64,000 bases of DNA from Burkholderiaceae bacterium (GTDB lineage Bacteria > Pseudomonadota > Gammaproteobacteria > Burkholderiales > Burkholderiaceae_E): positions 62,001 to 126,000 of the forward strand of contig JAMLIS010000002.1 in assembly GCA_023954015.1 (NCBI GenBank). The letters are read 5' to 3'. Shown piece after piece: positions 44,067-52,563 of the stretch. Under the pieces are notes generated by a model that was not told the origin of the DNA, searched no databases, and saw only the letters and a list, made by a program, of their open reading frames with translations. Position numbers and translations under genes: made by a program. How positions within the stretch are numbered: the stretch's first letter is position 1; each line of letters starts with the position of its first letter.

Positions 44067-46370
44067 ATGTCGAGCATTCGATACGAGAACGACGGGCAAG
44101 GCGTGGTCACGCTCGTCCTCGATGCACCGGATCAGGCGGTGAACACGATGAACGCGGCGTTTCGCGCGGACCTCGCCGCCAGCGTCGATCGACTGGAAGC
44201 GGAGCGCGAGAACCTGCGCGGGGTGATCGTCACGTCCGCGAAGCGCACTTTTTTCGCGGGTGCAGACCTGCGCGCCCTCCTTGCCGTGAGACCCGAAGAC
44301 GCCGCTCGTTTCTTCGACGAAGTTCAGGCGATGAAAGCGTGCCTGCGCCGCCTGGAGCGCCTGGGTCGGCCCGTGGTGGCGGCGATCAACGGAAGTGCGC
44401 TGGGCGGCGGACTCGAGCTGGCCCTCGCATGCCACGCCCGCATCTGTCTGGAAGATCCTTCGATCGCAATCGGCTTCCCGGAAGTCACGCTCGGGCTTAT
44501 GCCGGGCGCCGGGGGCACGGTGAAGTCGGTACGCCTGCTCGGGCTGCAGCAGGCGCTGCCGCTGCTCACCGAAGGTCGCCGGATCGCACCGTCGAACGCG
44601 CTCGAGCTCGGTCTCGTCGACGCGATCGCACCCGATGACGAGCGGCTGAAGTCGCTCGCACTCGCTTGGATCGACGCACACCCCGACGCCCGGCAGCCGT
44701 GGGACGACCCGAAACACCGGATCCCCGGCGGGACGCCCTCCAGCCCCGCCGTTGCCGCGATGCTGGCGATCGCTCCCGCGGTGCTGCAGCAAAAGACGCG
44801 CGGCAACTATCCGGCGCCCGAGGCGATCCTTGCGGCGAGCGTAGAAGGAGCGCAGGTCGACTTCGACACCGCCATGCGCATCGAGTCGCGCTACCTGACG
44901 CGACTCGTCGTCGGGCCCGTGGCGAAGAACATGATCGGCACGCTGTTCTTCCAGGCGAACGAGATACGCAGCGCGCACAGCCGCCCGCATCCGGAAGCGA
45001 CTGAATCCGGCGCGCCGCGGCGGCGCTTCGAACGGGTGGGCATCGTCGGCGCGGGAATGATGGGTGCGGGCATTGCCTGGGCATGCGCGAGCAAGGGAAT
45101 CGATTGCGTGCTGGTCGACGTGGATGCAACAAAAGCCCAGGCGGGCAAGGAGTACTCGGGGCGAATCCTCGCCGAACGAGTGCGCAAGGGCCGAAGTTCG
45201 ACCGAGGACGCCGAGCGCACGCTGGCCCGCATTCGTCCCACGGATTCGATCGCCGATCTCGCCCCGTGCGAGCTGGTCATCGAAGCAGTGTTCGAGAATC
45301 GGGAACTGAAGGCGAAGGTGACGAAAGCCGTCGAAGCGGTTGTCGGCGAGGCTGCGATCATCGCGTCGAACACGTCGACGCTGCCCATCAGTGGACTGGC
45401 CAGCGCGTCTTCACGACCGCGACGCTTCGTCGGTACCCACTTCTTCTCGCCGGTGGAGCGCATGCCGCTCGTCGAGATCATCCGCGGAAGGCAGACTTCC
45501 GCCGGGACGGCAGCCGCCGCCTGGGACTTCGTCGTGCAACTGGGCAAGACGCCGATCGTCGTCAACGATAGTCGAGGCTTCTACACGAGTCGCGTCTTCG
45601 GTACGTACGTGAACGAAGGCATGGCGCTGCTGGGCGAAGGGGTGCCGGCTGCGTTGATCGAGAACGTCGCGATGCAGTCGGGCATGCCGGTGGGACCTCT
45701 CGCGGTGCTCGACGAAGTCTCGCTGAAGCTCGCCGACGACGTACTGCACCAGGAACGGGCCGACGACGAAGGCGGCGGTTCACGCAAGGACCCGGACACA
45801 CCCGCGGACACGCACGGGCACGGGCACGGGCACGAGCATGGGCACGCGCACGAGCATGCGCACGCGCACGGGCGCGCACGCGGCAAGCGCCGGCGCATTC
45901 CCGATACCGCCGTCTATGTGCTCGAGAAGATGGCGCACGGCTATCGACGCATGGGACGCGCCGCGGGAGGCGGTTTCTACGAGTATCCGGCCGACGGGGA
46001 GAAGTTCCTGTGGCCGGGGCTGCAGGCCTTCGCGCGCGCAACGCGCGACGTGCCGGTGGAAGACATTCGCGATCGACTGCTGTACGTGCAAGCGATCGAG
46101 ACGGCGCGTTGCGTCGAGGAGGGCATCGTCGAAACGGCGCGCGACGCGAACATCGGCTCGATCTTCGGATGGGGCTTCCCCGCGTGGACCGGCGGAACGC
46201 TGCGATTCGTCGACCACGTGGGAGCCCGTCGATTCACCGAACGGGCGAGCCGGCTCGCGCAAGCCTACGGCGAGCGCTTCGCGCCGCCGGCGCTGCTGAT
46301 GCGCCACGCCGAAAGCGGCGAACCCATCGGCGCTCCGTCGTCTTGCGCCGCCGGCGGAGCCGCAGCATGA
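44067..46370 (+). CDS. Multifunctional beta-oxidation protein (enoyl-CoA hydratase / 3-hydroxyacyl-CoA dehydrogenase) with His-rich insertion
   Basis: The protein has 767 residues; start MSSIRYENDGQG after GGAGAG. The crotonase domain (TSAKRTFFAGADLRALL, INGSALGGGLELALACHARI) is followed near residue 325 by the NAD-binding GIVGAGMMGAGIAWACAS, then FVGTHFFSPVERMPLVEII and the two 3HCDH C-terminal domains. It carries out hydration and NAD-dependent oxidation in fatty acid degradation, like FadJ/FadB. Within the first 3HCDH C-terminal domain, after ADDVLHQERADDEGGG, lies an unusual segment of 12 His residues alternating with Gly, Ala and Glu (about residues 583-602), flanked by charged and Arg/Lys-rich residues. 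I do not know this in standard FadB. It overlaps the next gene by ATGA. Confidence 0.9.
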   Translation: MSSIRYENDGQGVVTLVLDAPDQAVNTMNAAFRADLAASVDRLEAERENLRGVIVTSAKRTFFAGADLRALLAVRPEDAARFFDEVQAMKACLRRLERLGRPVVAAINGSALGGGLELALACHARICLEDPSIAIGFPEVTLGLMPGAGGTVKSVRLLGLQQALPLLTEGRRIAPSNALELGLVDAIAPDDERLKSLALAWIDAHPDARQPWDDPKHRIPGGTPSSPAVAAMLAIAPAVLQQKTRGNYPAPEAILAASVEGAQVDFDTAMRIESRYLTRLVVGPVAKNMIGTLFFQANEIRSAHSRPHPEATESGAPRRRFERVGIVGAGMMGAGIAWACASKGIDCVLVDVDATKAQAGKEYSGRILAERVRKGRSSTEDAERTLARIRPTDSIADLAPCELVIEAVFENRELKAKVTKAVEAVVGEAAIIASNTSTLPISGLASASSRPRRFVGTHFFSPVERMPLVEIIRGRQTSAGTAAAAWDFVVQLGKTPIVVNDSRGFYTSRVFGTYVNEGMALLGEGVPAALIENVAMQSGMPVGPLAVLDEVSLKLADDVLHQERADDEGGGSRKDPDTPADTHGHGHGHEHGHAHEHAHAHGRARGKRRRIPDTAVYVLEKMAHGYRRMGRAAGGGFYEYPADGEKFLWPGLQAFARATRDVPVEDIRDRLLYVQAIETARCVEEGIVETARDANIGSIFGWGFPAWTGGTLRFVDHVGARRFTERASRLAQAYGERFAPPALLMRHAESGEPIGAPSSCAAGGAAA
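45813..45872 (+). repeat. Histidine-glycine/alanine coding repeat in the fadB/J-like gene
   Basis: Sixty bases made of CAC or CAT alternating with GGG, GCG or GAG encode a HxHxHx run of ten His at every second residue (HGHGHGHEHGHAHEHAHAHG). It is in frame and preserves the reading of the domain on both sides. The six-base unit suggests growth by slippage. Confidence 0.9.
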
Positions 46371-48013
46371 CCGTACGGCCCGGCAAACGCCTGTACGACT
46401 GGCACGAACCGGCCACGCCGCGCCCGGCGGCCACGATCTTGCTGCTGCGCGACGCGCAGCACGGGCCCGAGGTGCTGATGACGCGCCGTTCGCTGAAGGC
46501 GAGCTTCGCGCCGGGCGCCTACGTATTTCCGGGCGGCGTGGTCGATACCGCCGACGCTGAAGCGCTCGATCGGGGGCTGGCGCACGTGCGCGACGACCAG
46601 CAGCGCGAGATTCTCGCGTACGCGACGGCTGCCGTTCGCGAAGCCTTCGAGGAACTCGGCGTGCTGCTCGCACGCGGCGCCGCCGACGAGCGCGAGTTGG
46701 GACGCATCGCCGCGCAGCTCGGCGAGCGCCGGCGCGAGAACTTCTTCGACCAGATCGCGACGCGCGGCCTTCGGCTCGCGCTCGACGAAGTCCACTGGTT
46801 CAGTCACTGGATCACCGACCGCGACCTGCCGAAGCGCTTCGACGCGCGATTCTTCGTTGCCCGCATGCCGCGGCACCAGGAACCCGTTGCCGACGAAGGC
46901 GAACAGTTCGAGCCGATCTGGGTGAATCCGACGATCGGGCTCGAGCGGCACGAACGCGGCGAGTTCAACATCATCTTTCCGACGATCCGCACGCTGCGCC
47001 AGCTCTCCGCCTTCGCCGCGGCCGACGAGATCATCGAGCGGGCGCGCACGCAGAAGCGGGTGTGGATCTCCTGCCCGCGCGCCGGCTGGCTGCGCGGGCA
47101 ACTCGAACGCTTCAGCGAAGACGAGTTGCCGTACGGCGAACTCGAGCTCGTCACCCCGGACGGTCGCGCCGAGCACAGCCTCGACTGGCAGTCGGAGCGC
47201 GTCGTGCCGCTGCTGCGACACGTGCACCGGCTCACGGCGCCGAACCCCGGTCGGATGACCGGTCCCGGAACGAACACCTATCTGGTCGGCGAGCCGGGCG
47301 ACTGGCTCGTCATCGACCCGGGGCCCGACGATGCGGGGCACGTGCAGCGCATCGTCGATTTCGTCGGCGACGGCTTGAAGACGATCGTCTGCACGCACGG
47401 CCATCCCGATCATCTGCCCGGAGCGCTGCCGCTGCGCGAGCGTACCGGCGCGCCGATGCTCGGGCGGGCGAGCGGCGAAGGCTTCGCGCGCGAATGGACG
47501 TTCCGGCCCGATCGCCAACTCGAGGACGGCGAAAAGCTTCGCGTCGGCGACTCCACGCTGCGCGTGCTGCACACGCCCGGGCACGCCGAGCACCACGTCT
47601 GCCTGCTGCTCGAGGAGGACGGATTGCTGTTCTCGGGCGATCACATCCTCAACGGCTCGACGACGGTGATCGATCCGCCCGACGGCGACATGCGCGCCTA
47701 CGTCGAGTCGCTCGAGCGGCTCGCCCGCGAGCCCTTCGAGTTCATCCTGCCTGCGCACGGGCACGTGATCGCAGGCGGCAAGGCCGAGGTGGCAAGGTTG
47801 ATCGCGCACCGAATGGCGCGCGAGGCGAAAGTGATCGACGCGCTGCAGCGTACGGGGGGCGGGACGGTCGATGCGCTGGTGCGTCTCGCCTACGACGACG
47901 TCGACCCGATCCTCTACGCGGTGGCGAAACGCTCGCTCACCGCGCACCTGCTGAAGCTGCGCGACGAGCGGCGCGCCAACGAGGACGAGTCGGGACGCTG
48001 GACCCTCGCCTGA
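46367..48013 (+). CDS. NUDIX domain-metallo-beta-lactamase fold hydrolase
   Basis: The protein has 548 residues. Residues 1-240 are a NUDIX hydrolase: PGAYVFPGGVVDTAD followed, after an insertion, by the NUDIX helix AAVREAFEELGV (residues about 87-98). Residues 280-548 are a metallo-beta-lactamase fold with the metal-binding THGHPDHLPGA near 343, HTPGHAEHH, SGDHIL and the closing LPAHGH, plus a C-terminal winged-helix of the LACTB2 type (ALVRLAYDDVDPILY). Comparable double-domain proteins exist in Burkholderiales and may hydrolyse acyl-CoA or nucleotides. It is translationally coupled to the beta-oxidation gene by ATGA, which favours a CoA-thioester or CoA-recycling job. Confidence 0.87.
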   Translation: MTVRPGKRLYDWHEPATPRPAATILLLRDAQHGPEVLMTRRSLKASFAPGAYVFPGGVVDTADAEALDRGLAHVRDDQQREILAYATAAVREAFEELGVLLARGAADERELGRIAAQLGERRRENFFDQIATRGLRLALDEVHWFSHWITDRDLPKRFDARFFVARMPRHQEPVADEGEQFEPIWVNPTIGLERHERGEFNIIFPTIRTLRQLSAFAAADEIIERARTQKRVWISCPRAGWLRGQLERFSEDELPYGELELVTPDGRAEHSLDWQSERVVPLLRHVHRLTAPNPGRMTGPGTNTYLVGEPGDWLVIDPGPDDAGHVQRIVDFVGDGLKTIVCTHGHPDHLPGALPLRERTGAPMLGRASGEGFAREWTFRPDRQLEDGEKLRVGDSTLRVLHTPGHAEHHVCLLLEEDGLLFSGDHILNGSTTVIDPPDGDMRAYVESLERLAREPFEFILPAHGHVIAGGKAEVARLIAHRMAREAKVIDALQRTGGGTVDALVRLAYDDVDPILYAVAKRSLTAHLLKLRDERRANEDESGRWTLA

Positions 48014-48040
48014 GCGGCTCGCCGCCGAGACGGCTCAGGC
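48008..48040. terminator. Stem-loop between convergent hydrolase and pnp genes
   Basis: GCCTGAGC at 48008-48015 pairs perfectly with GCTCAGGC at 48033-48040, with a partial inner stem and a GC-rich loop. It covers the stop codons of both convergent genes, so it could act in both directions. No T-run is present. Confidence 0.45.
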
Positions 48041-50173
48041 GCTCGCCTCGCCCGCCGCCGCGGCAGCCGCGTCATCGGCCGCGGCCGCCTTCATCGACAG
48101 GCGCAGCCGGCCCTTGTCGTCGGCCTCGATCACCTTGACGCGCACCGCCTGGCCTTCCTTGACGTAGTCGGACACCTGGTTGACGCGCTCGTTGGCGATC
48201 TGCGAGACGTGCAGCAGCCCGTCGCGGCCCGGCATGACCTGGACGATCGCGCCGAAGTCGAGGATCTTCAACACGGTGCCGTCGTAGATGCGGCCGATCT
48301 CCACCTCGGCGGTGAGATCCTCGATGATCTTCTGCGCACGCTTGGCGGCGTTGCCGTCGACTGCCGCAATCGTGATCGAGCCGTCGTCCTGGATGTCGAT
48401 CTGCGTGCCGGTGCTCTCGGTGATCTGGCGGATGGTCGCGCCACCCTTGCCGATGACGTCGCGAATGCGCTCCGGATTGATCTTCATCGTATACATGCGC
48501 GGCGCGAAATCGGAGAGATCTTCGCGCGCGCCGCCGATCGCCTGCTGCATCAGGCCGAGGATGTGCATGCGGCCCTCGCGCGCCTGCGCGAGCGCGACCT
48601 GCATGATCTCCTTGGTGATGCCCTGGATCTTGATGTCCATCTGCAGCGCCGTGACGCCGGCGGCAGTGCCGGCCACCTTGAAGTCCATGTCGCCGAGGTG
48701 ATCCTCGTCGCCCAGGATGTCGGTGAGCACGGCGAAACGGTTGCCTTCCTTGATCAGGCCCATCGCCACGCCGGCGACGTGCGCGCGAATCGGCACGCCG
48801 GCGTCCATCAGCGCCAGGCAGCCGCCGCACACCGAAGCCATCGAAGAGGAGCCGTTCGACTCGGTGATCTCGGAGACCACGCGAAGCGAATACGCGAACT
48901 CGTCGGCGCCGGGCAACAGCGGGCGCAACGCGCGCTTGGCGAGGTTGCCGTGGCCGATCTCGCGACGCTTGGGCGCACCGAAGCGCCCTGCCTCGCCGGT
49001 GGCGAATGGGGGCATGTTGTAGTTGAACATGAACCGCTCGCGATACTCCCCGTTGATCGCATCGATGATCTGCTCGTCGCGCGAGGTGCCCAGCGTGGCG
49101 ACGACCATCGCCTGCGTCTCGCCGCGCGTGAACAGCGCCGAGCCGTGCGCACGAGGCAGCACGCCGGTGCGGATCGAGATCGGACGCACGGTACGCGTGT
49201 CGCGTCCGTCGATGCGCGGTTCGCCCGACAGGATCTGCTGGCGCACGATGCGCGCCTGCAGGTCGAAAAGCATGTTCGACAGCGCGTTGACGTCGGGAAG
49301 CGGCTCGCCGGCATCGGTGGCTTCCGTCACGATGCGTTCGATCGTCGACTTCTCGATTTCGCGGATGCGCGAGGTGCGCTGCTGCTTGTTGCGAATGCCG
49401 TAGGCGGCGCGCATCGCGTCGCCGGCAAGCTCGTCGACGCGCAGTACACGCGCAGTGTCCTTCGGCGCCGGTTGCCAGTCCCAGGCGGGCTTGCCCGCCT
49501 CCTCGACCAGCTCGTCGATCGCGCGAATCGCCGTCTGCATCTGCTCATGGCCGAACACGACGCCGCCGAGCATCACGTCTTCCGGCAGTTCCTGCGCTTC
49601 GGACTCGACCATCAGCACCGCCGCGTCGGTGCCGGCGACGACCAGGTCGAGCTTCGACGACTGCATCTGCGTGGTGCTCGGGTTCAACACGTACTGGCCG
49701 TCGATGTAGCCGACGCGCACCGCGCCGATCGGGCCGTCGAACGGAACGCCCGACAGCGCGAGCGCCGCCGACGAGCCGATCATCGCCGGAATCGCGCTGT
49801 CGACCTCGGGGTTGCTCGACATCACGTGCACGATGACCTGGACCTCGTTGTAGAAGCCCTCGGGAAACAGCGGACGGATCGGACGGTCGATGAGGCGCGC
49901 GGTGAGGATCTCGCGCTCCGTCGGACGCCCTTCCCGCTTGAAGAAGCCGCCGGGAATGCGCCCGGCCGCATAGAATTTCTCGGTGTAGTCGACGGTGAGC
50001 GGGAAGAACTCCTGCCCTGGCTTGGCGTTGCGCGCCCCGACGACGGTGGCCAGTACGACGGTGTCGTCCATGGTGACGAGGACCGCTCCCGAGGCCTGCC
50101 GGGCGACCTCGCCGGTCTCGATGGTGACGGTGTTTGCGCCCCACTGAAACGTTCTCTTCGCGATTTCGAACAC
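48035..50173 (-). CDS. pnp: Polynucleotide phosphorylase
   Basis: The protein has 712 residues. GTG 50173 is chosen because it is preceded by AAGGA and begins with the usual [12 protein letters not shown]. Two RNase PH domains ([43 protein letters not shown] and [21 protein letters not shown]) flank the helical linker, followed by KH ([20 protein letters not shown]) and S1 ([34 protein letters not shown]). It is the 3' to 5' phosphorolytic exoribonuclease of mRNA decay and part of the degradosome. It follows rpsO, the classical arrangement, with a stem-loop between them. The C-terminal tail is a short Ala/Asp run. Confidence 0.97.
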   Translation of the reverse strand: MFEIAKRTFQWGANTVTIETGEVARQASGAVLVTMDDTVVLATVVGARNAKPGQEFFPLTVDYTEKFYAAGRIPGGFFKREGRPTEREILTARLIDRPIRPLFPEGFYNEVQVIVHVMSSNPEVDSAIPAMIGSSAALALSGVPFDGPIGAVRVGYIDGQYVLNPSTTQMQSSKLDLVVAGTDAAVLMVESEAQELPEDVMLGGVVFGHEQMQTAIRAIDELVEEAGKPAWDWQPAPKDTARVLRVDELAGDAMRAAYGIRNKQQRTSRIREIEKSTIERIVTEATDAGEPLPDVNALSNMLFDLQARIVRQQILSGEPRIDGRDTRTVRPISIRTGVLPRAHGSALFTRGETQAMVVATLGTSRDEQIIDAINGEYRERFMFNYNMPPFATGEAGRFGAPKRREIGHGNLAKRALRPLLPGADEFAYSLRVVSEITESNGSSSMASVCGGCLALMDAGVPIRAHVAGVAMGLIKEGNRFAVLTDILGDEDHLGDMDFKVAGTAAGVTALQMDIKIQGITKEIMQVALAQAREGRMHILGLMQQAIGGAREDLSDFAPRMYTMKINPERIRDVIGKGGATIRQITESTGTQIDIQDDGSITIAAVDGNAAKRAQKIIEDLTAEVEIGRIYDGTVLKILDFGAIVQVMPGRDGLLHVSQIANERVNQVSDYVKEGQAVRVKVIEADDKGRLRLSMKAAAADDAAAAAAGEASA

Positions 50174-50204
50174 TTGATTTCCTTTCGAGCAATGCAGAAA
50201 CAAG

Positions 50205-50231
50205 AAACCCGCAAGGTTCGCTTGCGGGTTT
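50205..50231 (-). terminator. rpsO-pnp intergenic terminator/processing hairpin
   Basis: Read on the minus strand, AAACCCGCAAG, a CGAAC loop and CTTGCGGGTTT form a perfect 11-bp stem followed by the T-rich stretch CTTGTTTCTG. This is a convincing Rho-independent terminator just after rpsO, comparable in place to the E. coli rpsO terminator that allows partial read-through into pnp. Confidence 0.8.
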
Positions 50232-50244
50232 CGGCTCGTTCGTT

Positions 50245-50514
50245 TCAGCCGCGCAGACCCAGCCTGTCGACGAGCGCGCGGTAGCTGGCGGGATTCGTCC
50301 CCTTCAGATAGTCGAGCAGCTTGCGGCGCCGACTCACCATCTTGAGCAGGCCGCGACGCGAGTGATGGTCTTTCGCGTGCGTCTTGAAGTGCTCGGTGAG
50401 ATCGACGATGCGCGCGGTGAGCAATGCGACCTGGACTTCGGGTGAACCCGTGTCGTTGGTCGCGCGCTGATAGTCGGCGACGATCTTCGCCTTCTCGGTG
50501 TTGCCGATGGCCAT
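50245..50514 (-). CDS. rpsO: 30S ribosomal protein S15
   Basis: The protein has 89 residues, the exact family length. [52 protein letters not shown] and [13 protein letters not shown] are textbook S15. It binds 16S rRNA helices 20-22 in early 30S assembly. The order leuA, rpsO, pnp on one strand is typical of Burkholderiales. Confidence 0.98.
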   Translation of the reverse strand: MAIGNTEKAKIVADYQRATNDTGSPEVQVALLTARIVDLTEHFKTHAKDHHSRRGLLKMVSRRRKLLDYLKGTNPASYRALVDRLGLRG

Positions 50515-50572
50515 GGCTTTCCCCTGGACGTTGCCTTCACTTGCGGCATCGCCGGGCTGCGATGCCGTGCCG

Positions 50573-50618
50573 CCCGGCCGCCACGGCCGGGATCTTCTCC
50601 CCGGCCGTGGCGGCCGGG
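50573..50618. repeat. 19-bp perfect inverted repeat between leuA and rpsO
   Basis: CCCGGCCGCCACGGCCGGG at 50573-50591 is the exact reverse complement of 50600-50618, separated by 8 bases. The stem is all G and C except one A-T pair. In the minus-strand transcript from leuA it forms a very stable hairpin 60-100 bases before the rpsO start. No T-run follows on either strand. It may be a REP-like element, a transcript-stabilising hairpin or part of S15 control. Confidence 0.6.
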
Positions 50619-50673
50619 GAACCACGTATTTTAGCGCATACGGAAACCGGGAACCGATCCGCCTCCTGCGCGC

Positions 50674-52218
50674 TCAGACGCCGGGCTGCGGGTCGATCCG
50701 CTCTGCCTTCGAATGCAGCTTGTTCAGTGCGTTCAGGTAGGCCTTCGCCGAAGCCACCACGATGTCGGGATCGGCGCCCACGCCGTTGACGATGCGCCCC
50801 GAACGCGCCAGGCGCACGGTGACCTCGCCCTGCGACTCGGTGCCGGTCGTGATCGCGTTGACCGAGTACAGCACGAGTTCGGCACCGCTGGCCACGCGAG
50901 CCTCGATCGCCTTGAAGGTGGCGTCGACCGGTCCGTTGCCGGTGGCCTCGCTCGTGATCTCCGCGCCGTCGATGCCGATCGTCACCTGCGCGCGGGGACG
51001 CCCTCCGGTCTCGGAGGCCTGTGCCATCGTCACCAGCCGGTAGTGCTCGTCGGCTTCGTGATGCACCGACTGATCGGAAACGAGTGCGTGGATGTCCTCG
51101 TCGAAGATCTCGGACTTGCGATCGGCCAGGTCCTTGAAGCGCTGGAACGCAGCCTGCACTTCCTGCTCGGAGTCGAGTTCGATGCCCAGTTCCTGCAGGC
51201 GCTGCTTGAAAGCGTTGCGCCCGGAGAGCTTGCCGAGGACGATCTTGTTGGCCGTCCAGCCGACGTCCTCGGCACGCATGATTTCGTAGGTGTCGCGCTG
51301 CTTGAGCACGCCGTCCTGGTGGATGCCCGAGGCGTGCGCAAAGGCGTTCGCCCCGACCACCGCCTTGTTCGGCTGCACCGGAAAGCCGGTGATGCTCGAG
51401 ACGAGCTTCGAGGTCGGAACGATCTGCGTCGTGTCGACGCCGACTTCGAGGCCGAAGTAGTCGCGGCGCGTCTTCACGGCCATCACCACCTCTTCGAGCG
51501 AGGTGTTTCCAGCGCGTTCGCCCAGGCCGTTGATCGTGCATTCGACCTGGCGAGCGCCCGCCATGACGCCGGCCAGCGAGTTGGCAACCGCCATGCCGAG
51601 GTCGTTGTGGCAGTGCACCGACCAGATCGCCTTGTCCGAGTTCGGGATCCGCTCGCGCAACGTGCGGATCCGCTCGGCGAAGCCTTCGGGTACGGCGTAG
51701 CCGACCGTGTCCGGCACGTTGATCGTCGTCGCGCCCTCGGCGATTGCACCCTCGAGCACGCGGCAGAGGAAGTCGAAATCGGAACGGCTCGCGTCCTCGG
51801 GAGAGAACTCGACGTCGTCGGTGAACCTGCGCGCGAAGCGCACGGCCAGGCGCACCTGTTCCTGCACCTGCTGCGGCGTCATGCGCAGCTTCTTCTCCAT
51901 GTGCAGGGCCGAAGTGGCCATGAAGGTGTGGATGCGCATCGCCTTCGCGCCCTTCAACGCTTCCGCGGCACGCGAGATGTCGCGATCGTTCGCGCGCGCG
52001 AGCGAGCAGACGATCGATTCGCGGATCGCATCGGCGATCGCGCGGACGGCTTCGAAATCGCCATTCGACGAGGCGGCGAAGCCGGCTTCGATCACGTCGA
52101 CGCGCAGCTTCTCCAGCTGCTTGGCCAGTCGCAGTTTCTCCTCGCGCGTCATCGAGGCGCCCGGGCTCTGCTCGCCGTCGCGCAGCGTGGTGTCGAAGAT
52201 GATCAGCTTGTCGGCCAT
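50674..52218 (-). CDS. leuA: 2-isopropylmalate synthase
   Basis: The protein has 514 residues. The HMGL-like barrel begins [17 protein letters not shown], with the metal ligand motif [35 protein letters not shown] and the subdomain region GIHQDGVLK. The C-terminal LeuA dimer domain (allosteric, Leu-binding) starts near [12 protein letters not shown] and ends with [20 protein letters not shown]. It condenses acetyl-CoA with 2-oxoisovalerate in the first committed step of leucine synthesis. A Leu-rich leader reading frame upstream may give attenuation in addition to feedback inhibition. Confidence 0.96.
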   Translation of the reverse strand: MADKLIIFDTTLRDGEQSPGASMTREEKLRLAKQLEKLRVDVIEAGFAASSNGDFEAVRAIADAIRESIVCSLARANDRDISRAAEALKGAKAMRIHTFMATSALHMEKKLRMTPQQVQEQVRLAVRFARRFTDDVEFSPEDASRSDFDFLCRVLEGAIAEGATTINVPDTVGYAVPEGFAERIRTLRERIPNSDKAIWSVHCHNDLGMAVANSLAGVMAGARQVECTINGLGERAGNTSLEEVVMAVKTRRDYFGLEVGVDTTQIVPTSKLVSSITGFPVQPNKAVVGANAFAHASGIHQDGVLKQRDTYEIMRAEDVGWTANKIVLGKLSGRNAFKQRLQELGIELDSEQEVQAAFQRFKDLADRKSEIFDEDIHALVSDQSVHHEADEHYRLVTMAQASETGGRPRAQVTIGIDGAEITSEATGNGPVDATFKAIEARVASGAELVLYSVNAITTGTESQGEVTVRLARSGRIVNGVGADPDIVVASAKAYLNALNKLHSKAERIDPQPGV

Positions 52219-52296
52219 CGGAATGCTCCTGTTGCGCCCGGCCCGCCGGCGCGGGAGGCTACGAGATACTGCAAACGGAACGGAAGGGGGAGAGTT

Positions 52297-52440
52297 TCAG
52301 CGCGCGGGGCGCAGTAGCGGGCCCAGCACCGAAAGAAGGTGCAGGCCGCCGAGCGTCCGATTGCCGGACGCCTGGAGAGGCAGGATGCGGGAGGCTCCGG
52401 GGTCGCCGGAGTCGCGGCGCGAACCGCGAATGGGAATCAT
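52297..52440 (-). CDS. Possible leuA leader peptide (Leu-rich)
   Basis: In the 345-bp space between dcd and leuA, a 47-residue minus-strand frame starts at ATG 52440 and ends 78 bp before leuA. Its C terminus is GGLHLLSVLGPLLRPAR, with seven Leu in about 20 residues. The codons include CTT CTT and CTA, which are uncommon in this GC-rich DNA, as expected if ribosome stalling at Leu codons is sensed. A short GC stem (CCCGC/GCGGG) lies just before the leuA ribosome-binding site AGGAG. No clear terminator with T-run is seen, so transcription attenuation is unproven. Nothing else is recognisable in the 52219-52563 interval. Confidence 0.35.
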   Translation of the reverse strand: MIPIRGSRRDSGDPGASRILPLQASGNRTLGGLHLLSVLGPLLRPAR

Positions 52441-52563
52441 CGTCGAAAATATAGCGGCTTTGTCGAAGAGTCGCAACCGAACGGGTGCGTCGCGCACCGG
52501 CCCGCAAGCCCCGGGCGAATCCGGCCTGCCGCAGCGGGCACGGCGGATTCGTTCACCGCGTCT

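Noticed and set aside
45813..45872. Short regular repeat as a CRISPR array
   Set aside because: The six-base unit has no spacers and lies inside a reading frame as HisX codons.
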